Assembly: GCA_023014365.1 (NCBI GenBank)
Contig: JAEBUN010000009.1
Location: forward strand, 930,001 to 994,000
Length of the DNA stretch: 64,000 bases
Reading direction: 5' to 3'
DNA from: Lepiota brunneoincarnata
Lineage: Eukaryota; Basidiomycota; Agaricomycetes; Agaricales; Agaricaceae
The notes beneath the pieces were generated by a model. That model did no database searches. It was not told where the DNA came from and saw only the letters and a program-made list of their open reading frames with translations. Shown piece after piece: positions 33,056 to 43,418 of this stretch; position 1 is the first letter of the stretch, and every line of letters starts with the position of its first letter. The position numbers and the translations under genes are program-made.

Positions 33056-36000
33056 CTAATCTTCCTCGACAAGCTTCATTGCGTCGAAAATTGCTCCAAG
33101 ACACACCCATCCAAAAGATTTTGCTCCAAAAGTCTTCTTGTTTGTTTCTGCGAAGGACAGCTTCCATGCCATCCAAGCACGCTTCAAATATTCTTTCGCT
33201 GGTTTAGTCTCATCACCTTCAAGCACCTCCCTGGTCCTACGAACAACTCGTTCCTGTCAATTCTCTGAGTTTTCCTGTCCTGTCCTTGCGAAGTCGGGTT
33301 TGAGATGTCTTCTGTGCGATGGTTCCAATGATGATTTCCTCCTCCGAGATTGGTTTGAAAAGACGGTGAGATAGGCTGCAAGTTGATGCGATACCTGTCA
33401 GCTCGCCACAGAACCACTGGAGAAGGCTGGTGAGAGTGTCGATCAAAGCCTGACTCCCGGTGTGATTAGTGTTTCAAGAACTTCGCAACAGTGGGGTTCA
33501 ATGGCGTCGGAGATGCTGGTGAAAGCATTTCCACGAAGGCCGAGCGAAGAAAACTCTTGGGTGAGAGCCTCGATTTGCCCCGTAGCGGTGTCTTTCTTCG
33601 CCAATCTGTAGCGAGACTGGACGGGGAGCAAGGGTTCATGGGCCTTGAGATTGATCTCTCGGGAGAGTTTTCCGATTGCAGATTGACTCGGGTAGAATCG
33701 GCCTGAATTTGGGGAGACGTCAACGGTTTCTGGGGCATTCCAGTCGGGTTTAGGGAACCTGGTTCTTGGAATCTGGCTTTGTTCCACTACCCTGACCGGT
33801 TTTGGGATAGTCGACGGCGTCGCTGTGCAGTCGAGCAAGGGTAAGGCAGTTGGGGTCATTGATGCCATGTTCGCTCTGATCAGCGATAATTAACCAGTTG
33901 GTTGCAACGACGCCGATTACCTAAAGTAGGGCTCGATCATCAACTCCAGAATCGTATTGTGAGGCTCACATCAGATATGATATATTCCATGACGAACTGA
34001 GCAACGTCATTCATGGTGCATGGAGTGGTTGTCAATTTCTTCTCTGCTGGAAGATATTCAGCGGGTGGATACAACCTTATCGGCGTAAACTCGGGAAGAC
34101 TTTTGAGTGGTATGATGTTGTAGAGATCCCCGTCGAGATCTCCTCCACCCAAACAGGTTGTAAGAGGCCGATGGCCTAGAAAAAACATCCATTGATGATA
34201 GCGACGGGTGGAACACAGTTGAACATACCTCTGACGCTGAAAACCACGGTGTTGGGTAAAGGTTCCCTCGCAAAGCAAGAACCAAGGGGAGGTTGTCCAA
34301 TAGCGGTGGCCATCTGTACATCCCCAGGGTGGATTGTGGGTGATCGTGAAACGAGGACAGGCCCCTCCAGGTAGAAGATCTCCTCGCCCGGGCGTTTGAT
34401 GCAAGCAAAGATCTGACCTTCGTTTAAGTACTGATGGGTGTCGGCGACACCTACGAGAGTCCAAGCGTTCGGAATGGGAATTCGGGCGCGATGTTTGAGG
34501 TCACGTAGAACATGGTAAACTGCAACACGGAGGAATTGCTCATAAAACCGGTCTTGGGATAGGGTTTCCACACCAAACTTGGCTAGGTTGGATATCGTGG
34601 AGGCGAGCCTGAAGGAGGCGCCCAACCCATGAGTCTGCAGGAGGGAAGCGGTGGTGCCGAGGGTACGCGTGGCGTCGTGAGTTTCTTTCACTGCTCGCTC
34701 CTGGTACATGTGAAATACTTCGTAGGGCACCCCAAGGTCTTCTAGCAGCATGATAAGAGGTCGATTCAGGTAATAGGGTGTGGGTTTATCGATGGCCTCG
34801 ACGATCTCAATTTCGGTAGATCCAGGGGCGTCGAATTTGATCATAGACGGGCGAAGGGATATAGTTTTGTACCCCTTCAACCTGTAATCGACGGAAAGCA
34901 TGCCTTTGGAACCTTGAAAGCGAATCTGGTATGTGCGAGGGAAGTCTTCCATCCTTCCCTTCTTCCTACCGACAGCTCGCCAAATCTCCTGCGCGATCTC
35001 CTCCGACATATCACCTGAACCGTCAGTAAAAACGTAAGTTCCATCCTGCGATTTGATGTCCTCATCTATAAGGATCTCATCCACCTCCACAACGGCAGCA
35101 TCTGTTGCTGTGAAGGCCTGAGAGATTCGGGCCCCGTACCTAGCGGGGCAGTAAATAAGTTTGGGGTCGTACCAGAGGTCCTTGAAAGATCCGAGACTTT
35201 CAATGATTTTTGCCGCCGTGACGATTCCGTGCTTCGAGTCCCTAAACGTTTTTATGAACCTGTGTAAACCCCGGTGAGGACGTGTATATAGGTCGTCTGA
35301 AGCTTGACTAACCAAACTGAATGTTCTTTCAACGCCGATTGAGAGTAGGCCAGAAACTTAAACTTGCGGCCTGCGATCATCAGGCCATCGGCCATGATGG
35401 GACCGATGCGCTCCTGGACGAACTCTGCACTGTTAATATCCTTGTCAAACCGATACGGCAGATTATTCTCGTCTCGAAACTCGACCCTGAGAAAACATTC
35501 TTGATGAGCCTTGTCATATCGACGAATGACGCGGTTTGACTTGTCGAGGAAGGGACCATCGAGAAACATTGAGGTCGGTGAGATCGTCACATGCAAAGAG
35601 TGGAATAAATTCGCATCAGTAGGGAAGCAAGAGGCCATATCGCCTTGTTTCGCGAACTCCATGGCGAAGGTATCGAAACAATGTGATATGGTCTTCGTGG
35701 CAGAGCTATTGTACAAGAATTCCTTGGCATGGGGAGAAAACTGTTTGAGAAGTGCTGCAGCGTAGTTTTTGCCATGGGATACTACCATCCCCTGGATTTT
35801 GGGAACCAGTTCCAGGAGTTCGGTAGCATCGAGGGATAGGTTACAGATGAGAGCCTCCATCTGGTATGCGACACACCAATCAAAACTACGGATCCTGCTC
35901 CTTGCCAGTTGTAGTTGACTATGGGAGAAAAGCCCACGACGCTCCACGTCGATGCGAAAATCTTTGAGGTTTCGCAGGTCGGCAGCTTTACACAAGGAGG

Positions 36001-36784
36001 CGAATGTGCTCGAATGTTCCGGTGCTGTAAGGATCAGCCGTAAAGCAAGGGATATGAAGGGCATCGCGGGAGGGTTGTTGACTAGTGGAAAGGTGGTTAA
36101 CCGATGGAAGGGTTCCTTGTCACCATACAGAGACTTGCGGAAGAAGATGGGTGGTATTTCGAGCTGAAAGAAGACGATCGAATTTCCATCGAGTGGGGAG
36201 GTGTGGCAAGAAGCGCCCATAATCGAAGCTTGCCGAATCGCAATGATGTATTCGTGGGTATCATTATAGGCCTGCCTCACGGATATGTGTATCTCTCGTC
36301 GCTTGGGGTTGAAACGCAGATAGGCAGTTTGTCGCGCCTCTGCTTCGATTGAGAACACATCGTCCCGGCACATCCACCCAAACTGGATGGACTGAAGGGA
36401 TACTAATTCGTCCTGGAGTGCTTGTTCTCGATGTTTGCGCCCCCGTTCTTTTGCTGGATCGATCCACGGAGAATGGGAGAGTGTGTCGAGGAGTTCGGGA
36501 CGGGGTTTCTTGCCCTTCGAAAACTCGATTGGATTCTGCCCGAAACAGATTTGGTGGATAGGATATTTGGAACCGCAGGTGTATAGGAACCGACGTGCGA
36601 TGGTGAGATCCGTGATTGTGAGCGTTCCCGTACGAGTAGGTTCTCCTTGTTGGGTTCGATGGAGGTGGACATCAAAGTTCGCCTGCCAGTTGAAGAAAAG
36701 GGGGCCGTGTAAATGGGAAGCTAAGGCTTCCTTGACATTATATTGGTCGTAATCCCAGGGAATGTTTCGCATATGAATCTCCAT
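33056..36784 (-). CDS. Cellular RNA-dependent RNA polymerase, copy 1 (RNAi pathway)
   Basis: Four exons: 36784..35313, 35259..34229, 34175..33970, 33920..33056; ~1190 aa after correction. Conserved blocks: FGWMCRDDVFSIEAEAR, SMFLDGPFLDKSNRVIRRYD, FLAYSQSALKEHSVW, YCPARYGARISQAF, FTDGSGDMS, YQIRFQGSKGMLSVDYRL, NRPLIMLLEDLGVPYEVF, ILV-type GPVLVSRSPTIHPGDVQ and the catalytic loop CLGGGDLDGDLYNI (Asp847, 849, 851). This is the double-barrel RdRP that makes dsRNA for Dicer in quelling-type silencing. Three frame breaks near the 3' end: an extra G at 33790-33792, one base missing near 33450, and the Thr ACG/ACA doublet at 33248-33249. All lie after the catalytic core, so a truncated yet active protein cannot be fully excluded. 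Paralogue of the gene at 48200. Confidence 0.9.
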
Positions 36785-37212
36785 ATTGACTCCTGCCTAA
36801 CGGACAGCGGAGGGCGGTCCCACAGGCAGATGGAAAAAACGATGATGGGGTCCACAGAATTGGGGACAGCGGGAAACTGCCTATATAACAGCCTGTCAGC
36901 CCGTGACCCTTCTCCCTTTGTACGTGAGTGCTTGGGCCCTGAGCGTCGCATGCCATGTATTGGGCTGCGGTCGTAGGTTCTGGGATAGGTTCGAAAGAAT
37001 CTTCTGGGGTCCCATTACTGCGTGTCTGCTTAAACCAGCGTCAGAAGAGATGTGCTGCGCAGCGAGCTTAGAGTAGTGCCTTCGATGCTGGGTGGGAATC
37101 TACATCTTCGAAAGTTCTCAGTCAACCCATCGGACCGGTAACCTCATATATCCAAAGACCATGCTTACTCATTTCCGTTGGCCACAAGTTGCAGCATATT
37201 CATCGCATAACA
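36785..37212. promoter_or_regulatory. Divergent promoter, RdRP1 / NADH pyrophosphatase, with TATA element
   Basis: 428 bp between starts. GTTATATAG on the minus strand (plus 36881-36889) sits about 100 bp upstream of the RdRP1 ATG and is a plausible TATA box. No gene inside. Confidence 0.45.
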
Positions 37213-38923
37213 ATGACCAGCACATCGGAGACGTACGCACCCAACGAAAATTCCCAAGTGTACTTCCTAACCAACAGAAATATCTCAGTTACGTGAACAT
37301 GTTCGGCGGCTCACCTCTCAACCGCCTCTCCTGGTTGCGTACCTCACATCATTTTCTCAACGCCGTCGTCGCTCTCCCAAACGTCCCAATGGCTCCTCTT
37401 CAACGCCGGAAAACCGCTCATCATCTCAGACCCTTCGTCGCGACTTCAAATCGCGTACCTAACCACACCCGAAATCGAATCTCTCCTCGGATCACAACCT
37501 TTCTTTGGTCAAGGCCAACAGCTCGGAACACTCATCCCAGACGAAATCAACAACGTCCCGCATAGTGCGACAGAAGCCGCGCGTCACCATCCAGAATCGC
37601 TACGTATCGTCTTCCTGGGCATACACGAAAGACAGCCCAATGCAGATGTCTCCGCCGCATTCTCAATTTCCGAGTTTTCCACCCCCGATGCGGCAGGTAG
37701 AAGCGGTCAAGAAGCTAGACGGAACTCCGTATTTTTCTATGGATGTGGCTGACGGTGGATTGTTGACTGAGGTGAGATTGCAAGCGATTTTCCGGGAGAG
37801 TCAGAGCGGGAAGAGGCCGGGGCAAGCATTGGTTTGGTCGGAGCCGAGAGCGCTTATGTCCGAGTTGGATCATTTCACAGGTTCGGTGTTTGCGTGCGCG
37901 AGGACTTTGGCTGATTGGAATTATCGAAACAAGGTGTGTGTTGTTCATTGCCGATCAAATTTTTTTGTTGACTTTGGTTCAGTTTTGCCCGGGATGCGGA
38001 TCAAAGACATATTCCATGTGGGGTGGGTGGAAGATATCGTGTTCATCGCTGTTACCGTGGGCGGACAACACTGGAAAGAACCCATGTCCATCTGGGTAGG
38101 TGTAACTGTTGTGATACATCTTGGTAGCTCCTTAATCACTGTCACAGGAGGGGCCTACATAATTACACACACCCGCGGACAGACCCTGTCGTGATCATGA
38201 TAGCCATAGACGAGACGGGGAATAAAGTCCTTCTGGGGCGTGGTGTAAGCGCGTTGCCGTTTTTCCGAGTTGTGCCATCTTCATCGTATTTTTTTTTTCA
38301 GAGAAGATACCCTAGCAAGTTCTATTCCGCTTTTGCTGGCTTCATTGAGCCGGGGGAGTCCTTTGAGGATGCCGTAGCCCGAGAGATGTGGGAGGAGGCC
38401 GGAGTTCGCGTTTGGAATGTTCGATATCACTCTGGGCAACCTTGGGTATGTTCTCGAAGTGATCTCTCTGAACCAGACTTGATGTTCAACAACTATGGTT
38501 AGCCATACCCTGCCAGTCTCATGGTAGGCTTTTACGCTCGAGCAGATTCCAGACATCCCATCAGGACAGACCTGGATAACGAGCTTGTCGGTATGTATCT
38601 CTCATCAACAAAAAAAGCTCGAGTAACTAGTCAATACCGTAGATGCCCGGTGGTTCACAAAGGAAGAAATTCTCTCAGTCCTCAACCATCCTGCTGGAAC
38701 CAGGTTTACAAGGGCAGATCACAGGGCGGTGACGGAGCACGTAGAAGGAAAGAAGGATGGCGATCCCAATGCCAAGACGCTGACGCCTCCTGCGGGCCTG
38801 GTAGAGGAGACGCCGTTCAAATTGCCGCCAATTACTGCTATTGCTGGCGTGTTGATTCGGCATTGGGTAGATGGAAGGATTGGTTTTGGTGTGAATGGGC
38901 AGGATCTGGCACCAAATTTGTAA
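37213..38923 (+). CDS. NPY1: Nudix NADH pyrophosphatase (Npy1/NUDT12 type), two extra bases
   Basis: Seven exons: 37213..37232, 37289..37933, 37983..38095, 38148..38244, 38302..38445, 38503..38590, 38643..38923; 461 aa after correction. Opens MTSTSET, then VNMFGGSPLNRLSWLRTSH. Zinc ribbon FCPGCGSKTYSMWGGWKISC. Nudix box GFIEPGESFEDAVAREMWEEAGV, split here only for length, with the NADH-pyrophosphatase extension SGQPWPYPASLM. It hydrolyses NADH to NMNH and AMP and can act on NAD-capped RNA. Frame breaks: an extra base in a C run near 37388-37392 (before WLLFNAGKPL) and the Ala GCA/GCG doublet at 37695-37696. Removing two bases restores an exact multiple of three. Tail-to-tail with the PalI gene, 79 bp apart. 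Confidence 0.92.
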
Positions 38924-39002
38924 TGTTTTTATTGGGATGGGTATGGTCAGAACAGGGTTCATTAAATATGTTCGTCAAGGTCGTCAAGGTCATAAAGGGC
39001 CA

Positions 39003-39815
39003 TTAGTATCGTTCCATTTCCTTCTTCCGTCTACAATAACCATCACCCGGCCGATCTCATGCAATCAAAAATGATACAACTCACCTTACTCCACAACAAT
39101 AACATGCCCTCGCAGACAAACACACGACGGCAGCCCAGGTCAACACAACAGCAACAAGCACCATCCAGACACCATTCCCAAACTCGACGTAAAACTTGAA
39201 CTCTTCCAACTTGCTCACCTCATTCCTCGCTACAATAACCAGAGCCAGATCCACACCAAGGACGACACTGCTGAGAATGGCAGTGACGATAGCGAGAAAG
39301 AGGGTGAAGATGGCAAAGGGGCGAGAGTGGAGGAAGAGGGAGGCAATAAAGGTGAGGAAGGCGAGGCCGGCGGCAATGGGGTGGAGGACGAGAACGACGA
39401 GGAGAGCTTTTTCAACGGCATCAACCACGGCATCGGGGACTCCAATAATGGCACGGACGTCAGCTGGGACGGTGTAGCCTAGTTGAGGGCCGAAGCAGAG
39501 GCCGTCGTTAGTTAACCATGAGGGGGGGTTGAGTGCACTATCAGGGGAAATGAAAGGTGTTAATGATCGGGCGTGAAGGGGATATAATTAGCAATGGGGT
39601 CACCCTGTAGCACAGACGCCCCAAACACCGAAACGCAGCTCCGTCGCGATGCTTGTGGGTGGGGTAACATCTGAGGTGGATTGGAAGATGACGAGGTAAA
39701 TGGGTTTGATGATGGTGAGAGAGATGCCAACGAGGAGGAGGAGAACGAAGGCTATGACAAGGAGTGAGAAGGCAATTATAGAGATAATTCGGTAGGTTTG
39801 TAGAGGTCTGATCAT
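39003..39815 (-). CDS. PalI/SUR7-family four-helix membrane protein
   Basis: Exons 39815..39604, 39537..39085, 39030..39003; 230 aa, in frame. Four membrane helices: IISIIAFSLLVIAFVLLLLV, ALLVVLVLHPIAAGLAFLTF, FTLFLAIVTAILSSVVLGV and GVWMVLVAVVLTWAAVVCL. The large first loop carries FGVWGVC and, 20 residues later, LCFGPQLGY; the G-x-W-G-x-C plus second Cys is the SUR7/PalI (claudin-like) signature. Fungal PalI/Rim9 proteins sit in the plasma membrane in the ambient-pH sensing complex; SUR7 proteins mark eisosomes. Which subfamily this is cannot be decided from sequence alone. Short basic tail (RRKKEMERY). Confidence 0.78.
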
Positions 39816-40030
39816 GGTTTAAGGGGGGGTATCGTACGGGGGAGAGGTGAAGGTGGTGGGATGGCTGAGGAGCCCAAGGGGGGGGGGGGTGTGAGACGCC
39901 AGGGTGCCTTGTATGTATAGCTTGTTGTCGATTGTTGCGCCACAGGCGTCTTCCATGTGTGATATGGGAAAATGAAGTGTTCTTCGGAAGTTCCACAGAA
40001 CTTTGTATTGTATCGGTTGGTAGCATACCC

Positions 40031-41092
40031 TCAAGCCCGTGTTAATTGAGACCACAGCCCCACGAAAGGATTGGGTTTCCGCGCCTCCTTGGGCTTCACC
40101 CTTCTCACAAACTTGAGGCAGTCCCGCACCTCTCCTGCCCTCGGCGTCGACCATCTCTCAACAGCTTGAACGACCTTTTTCTCAAACCACCTCATCCCCG
40201 TCGCCTCCTTCTCCCACACACCCGTAGTCCACACCGCTAACGGTCCTCTCCCCTCAACGAAATGACTCTCCCTCTCCATTTCCCGCTCCTTCCTCACATC
40301 TTCGCGCTCTGTGCTCGGCGTTCCGTCCTTTTCGAATGCACGGGCTTCCCCCAATAGGCTGCGAGGTCTGCTCAATGGGTTTTTCTGGACTTTCGGGTTG
40401 GTGAGGCGCATGCGGTTGGCCATGACGATATCGGTAAAGATGCGATCACCAATGATGACGAGTTCATCGTCGGATATGGGGCGGGGAAGGGATGAGAAGT
40501 AGGTACGGATGGAGGAGATGCAGGAGTAGGCGGGTTTGAAGGACTTGTGTTGGAGAACGGGCACTTGGAGGTGGTGTGAGACTGATTCAGACTGAGGGGA
40601 ATTGAGCAAGGGTGCTGCGAGGGGAAAGGGAGCCGTAGATGACGAACCTGGATGCCTCCTGCGTCTGTGTAGGTGCCTGCAGAGTTGCTGACGATGATGA
40701 CATTGTCTTGACCAAAAATTCTGCGGCACTCGTCCCATGCTGGCTGTAACTAGAGTGGGTGGTTGGTTCTTTCAGCGGGGTGGAGAAGAGTACCTGCAGT
40801 TCGGGCACAAGCGTGTCTTTTTCTGGGACAGTCTTGGGTGATGTGTCAGTGCAGAATTGAAAGAACGATGTAAGAACATACGAGACAGTTGTCTTTGTCA
40901 AGTACGGCTGCGCGGTAGCCAGCCTTACGGAGAGCCGCAAAGTTGAGATAGCGTATATCTTTTGTGTTGGTCAGGATTATTATTTGTAGAGGGGTGAACG
41001 AATGAACCTTTTACGATAACATTGGGAACAACGATTCGCGGGTGGATGAAAAGCTGAAAGGGCGCGAGCAGGCCAGGAATATTCAATGGCAT
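40031..41092 (-). CDS. GEP4: Mitochondrial phosphatidylglycerophosphatase GEP4
   Basis: Five exons: 41092..41008, 40958..40882, 40832..40794, 40743..40648, 40591..40031; 858 nt, 285 aa, in frame. HAD-fold motif I VLDKDNCLT (nucleophile Asp in DKD), motif II IIVSNSAGT, motif IV GDRIFTDIVMANRM. The pattern LNFAALRKAGYRAAVLDKDN is typical of Gep4. The enzyme dephosphorylates phosphatidylglycerophosphate on the matrix side of the inner membrane, a step in cardiolipin synthesis. An insertion rich in charged residues (STEREDVRKEREMERES) separates motif IV from the C-terminal domain GRGPLAVWTTGVWEKEATGM. Confidence 0.93.
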
Positions 41093-41161
41093 AGGGAGAA
41101 ATGGTATGTTATTCCCACACAGCACACATCAGCAAATAATAAATTCTTGCCAGCATCCACC
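41093..41161. promoter_or_regulatory. Compact bidirectional promoter, GEP4 / clathrin light chain
   Basis: Just 69 bp between the two start codons. The segment is AT-rich (ACATCAGCAAATAATAAATTC) and must serve both genes. Confidence 0.55.
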
Positions 41162-42113
41162 ATGTCCGACTTTCTGGGCGCTTTCTCAACATCCACCGCG
41201 ACAGGAAGCAATGAAATCGATGACTTTGAGCGCGCTTCTTCTGCATTCCCTGATATCTCTCTCGACGGCTCCAGCGACATCCCAACAGTCCCTTCCACCA
41301 ACAAACCCAGTGCCGATGTAGGAGGCGGCTTCTTGTTTGACGATTTCGAATCTGCGCCGGCTGCTCCTCCTGTCAAGGTAACAGGGGACGACGAGATTGA
41401 GAAGTTTGAGAGCGACTTTCCCGAGCTTGATGTCGCGCCTGTGCCGGTCAGTGGGGGTCTGTTAGAATGGATGGGTTTCTGTGTGTGCTGAGAGGGTGTT
41501 CTTTCCAGGTCCAACCGCTTGCGCAGCCATCCTTTACAAGTTCCACACCGTTCGCTCCAAGACCACAACCCTCTGCTTTGGCTTCCACGCCCATCCTCTC
41601 TCAGACTATTGGTGAAGACGAGCCCGAGGTGATTAGGTATGCGGATAATTGAACGTTTCCATCAGGGTATCCACAAGTTCACAATCTGCAAGGGAGTGGC
41701 GAGAGAAGCAGCGAGCTGAGATCCAAGCTCGCGATGATGCCTCCAAAATCAAGCGTCAAGAGATGATCTCCAAGGCTGAACGCTCCATCGACGAATTTTA
41801 CGAGGATTATGCAAGGAAGAAAGAGAGGAACATCCGGGAGAATAAGTGCGCGCTCTTTTCTCCATCCACGATCTCGCTGCTCATTGTCGCATGTTTTAGG
41901 GATGCTGAGGCTGATTATCTCGCTTCATTGGAGGCTTCTCTCTCCTCCGGCACTACATGGGATCGTATTTGCGAGCTCATCGAATTGCAAAACTCTCAGA
42001 GCAAGACCATTGCTAGGACTGGTGCTGGCACTACTGACTTGACCAGGTTTAAAGAAGTTTTGCTCAGGCTGAGGAGAGAGGGCGACAAGGCGCCTGGCGC
42101 GGCTGGTTATTAG
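41162..42113 (+). CDS. CLC1: Clathrin light chain
   Basis: Four exons: 41162..41446, 41509..41636, 41693..41845, 41900..42113; 780 nt, 259 aa, in frame. Acidic N-terminus with FLGAFS and repeated DDFE motifs, then EPEVIREWREKQRAEIQARD at the start of the long heavy-chain-binding helix, SKAERSIDEFYEDYARKKERN, and the C-terminal GTTWDRICELIELQNSQSKT, where TWDRICEL(I) is diagnostic. It is the regulatory subunit of the clathrin triskelion at the Golgi, endosomes and plasma membrane. The length suits fungal light chains. Confidence 0.96.
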
Positions 42114-42179
42114 TTAGAGTGTGCATGTTTTGGACCCTGTGTGCTATATTCTGCTATGTTGAATGGACGTATGCTATGA

Positions 42180-43356
42180 CTAGAGCTTGGCCTGACTCTC
42201 TGCAGCAGCGGGCGAGACGTCACTTGCAGGAGCAACTGGAACCGCGGCAGGAACGGGCTCAGCCGCTGTAGACGTTAAGGTCGGGTGGGGCGAATGAGAC
42301 TCAATGAAATGGATAACTTCATCCACGAGTCTCTCCTTTACGCCGTCAGGTTCGTTCTGGAGCTCGTGATAGCCACCATCGAACAGAACAATCTTCTTTT
42401 TAATGGCCGGAATCTTGTCGTGGAAAGTCTGAGAGGCTTCGGTGGACGTTACTTGATCTGCCGTTCCGTGTACAATGAGAAGCTGGGCAAGCGGGTAGTA
42501 AGTTTTGGCAAGCAATGAGGAGCTAGGGTGAGACTGACTGGAAGAGAGCTAGGCCAGTGCTCGCAGTGTACTAAGAGAAGCGCTTCGCCCTGTGTAAGCA
42601 TATCGCTGATGCCCCTCAAAGTCCCAGACTGCTTGATGAGTGGGTCTTTGAGGTACGCGTCGTTGGACGACTTGTCGTGCGACAAGTGCTAATCAACGTT
42701 CAAGATCACTGGACAAGGGGCCAAAAGGCGCGAATGGAACCAACCTCGGCTTTCACAGGGGCAGGGATGAGCGTGTATGGGGCCAATAAACTTGCCTTTG
42801 AACCAACCCATTTGAGGAGTTTCGGAGTGGGTTTGGTCTGCAGGATGAGAGGACTTGTCGCAATGACTGCAGTAATCGATGTGACAACTGAACTATGTGG
42901 GGATTTGGGGTTTTGCGAGGCAAATCCAAGGACCTCGCCACCTCCCTGTTGCGAGCCATCAATACCAAGCATTTCTCTTCCAGCATTGGAACTCACCATG
43001 GAATGCCCCATGAGAAACAGGGGTACATCCTTGAACACCCGCTTTGCATGCTCTACAGCCCATGCAATATCACCCATCTGGTCCGCCCAACACGTCTTTC
43101 CATAACTACTCCCCTTGCTCCGCTTCGCTTCATCCTGCCCGGTGAGACCGAACCCCCGTTGGTCGACAGCAAAGACTGCGACTTCACGCTGGGCAATCAG
43201 GGGGTGGAAGTGGGTATACCGCCCGACGTGTTCCGCGAAGCCGTGCATAAAGACAATGACGGCTTTTGGTTTAGCATGCTCTGGGACATATGTACGAGTG
43301 TAGAACTGGGTTGAGGAAGGTCCTTGAAGCCAGGTTTCGGTGTATGGTGGTGACAT
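42180..43356 (-). CDS. YJU3: Monoacylglycerol lipase
   Basis: Four exons: 43356..42997, 42945..42745, 42688..42539, 42482..42180; 1014 nt, 337 aa, in frame. Serine-hydrolase motifs: VIVFMHGFAEHVGRY (oxyanion HG), VDQRGFGLT, LFLMGHSMGGGEVL (GHSMG nucleophile), LLIVHGTADQVTS (acid Asp), FDGGYHELQNEPD (His). HGFAEH plus GHSMGG identifies the MGL family, which splits monoacylglycerol to fatty acid and glycerol, typically on lipid droplets and outer mitochondrial membrane in yeast. A low-complexity Ala/Pro tail follows (AAEPVPAAVPVAPAS). Divergent from the ABC transporter, with starts 62 bp apart. Confidence 0.93.
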
Positions 43357-43418
43357 TTTGATATTGATCCGTGGGAAGGGTGTGTCGTCAGTTCTGCTCT
43401 TGCCTTTCTACTCTCATA
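43357..43418. promoter_or_regulatory. Compact bidirectional promoter, lipase / ABC transporter
   Basis: 62 bp between the lipase start (43356, minus) and the first ABC start (43419, plus); 137 bp if the second ABC start at 43494 is used. No TATA element seen. Confidence 0.45.
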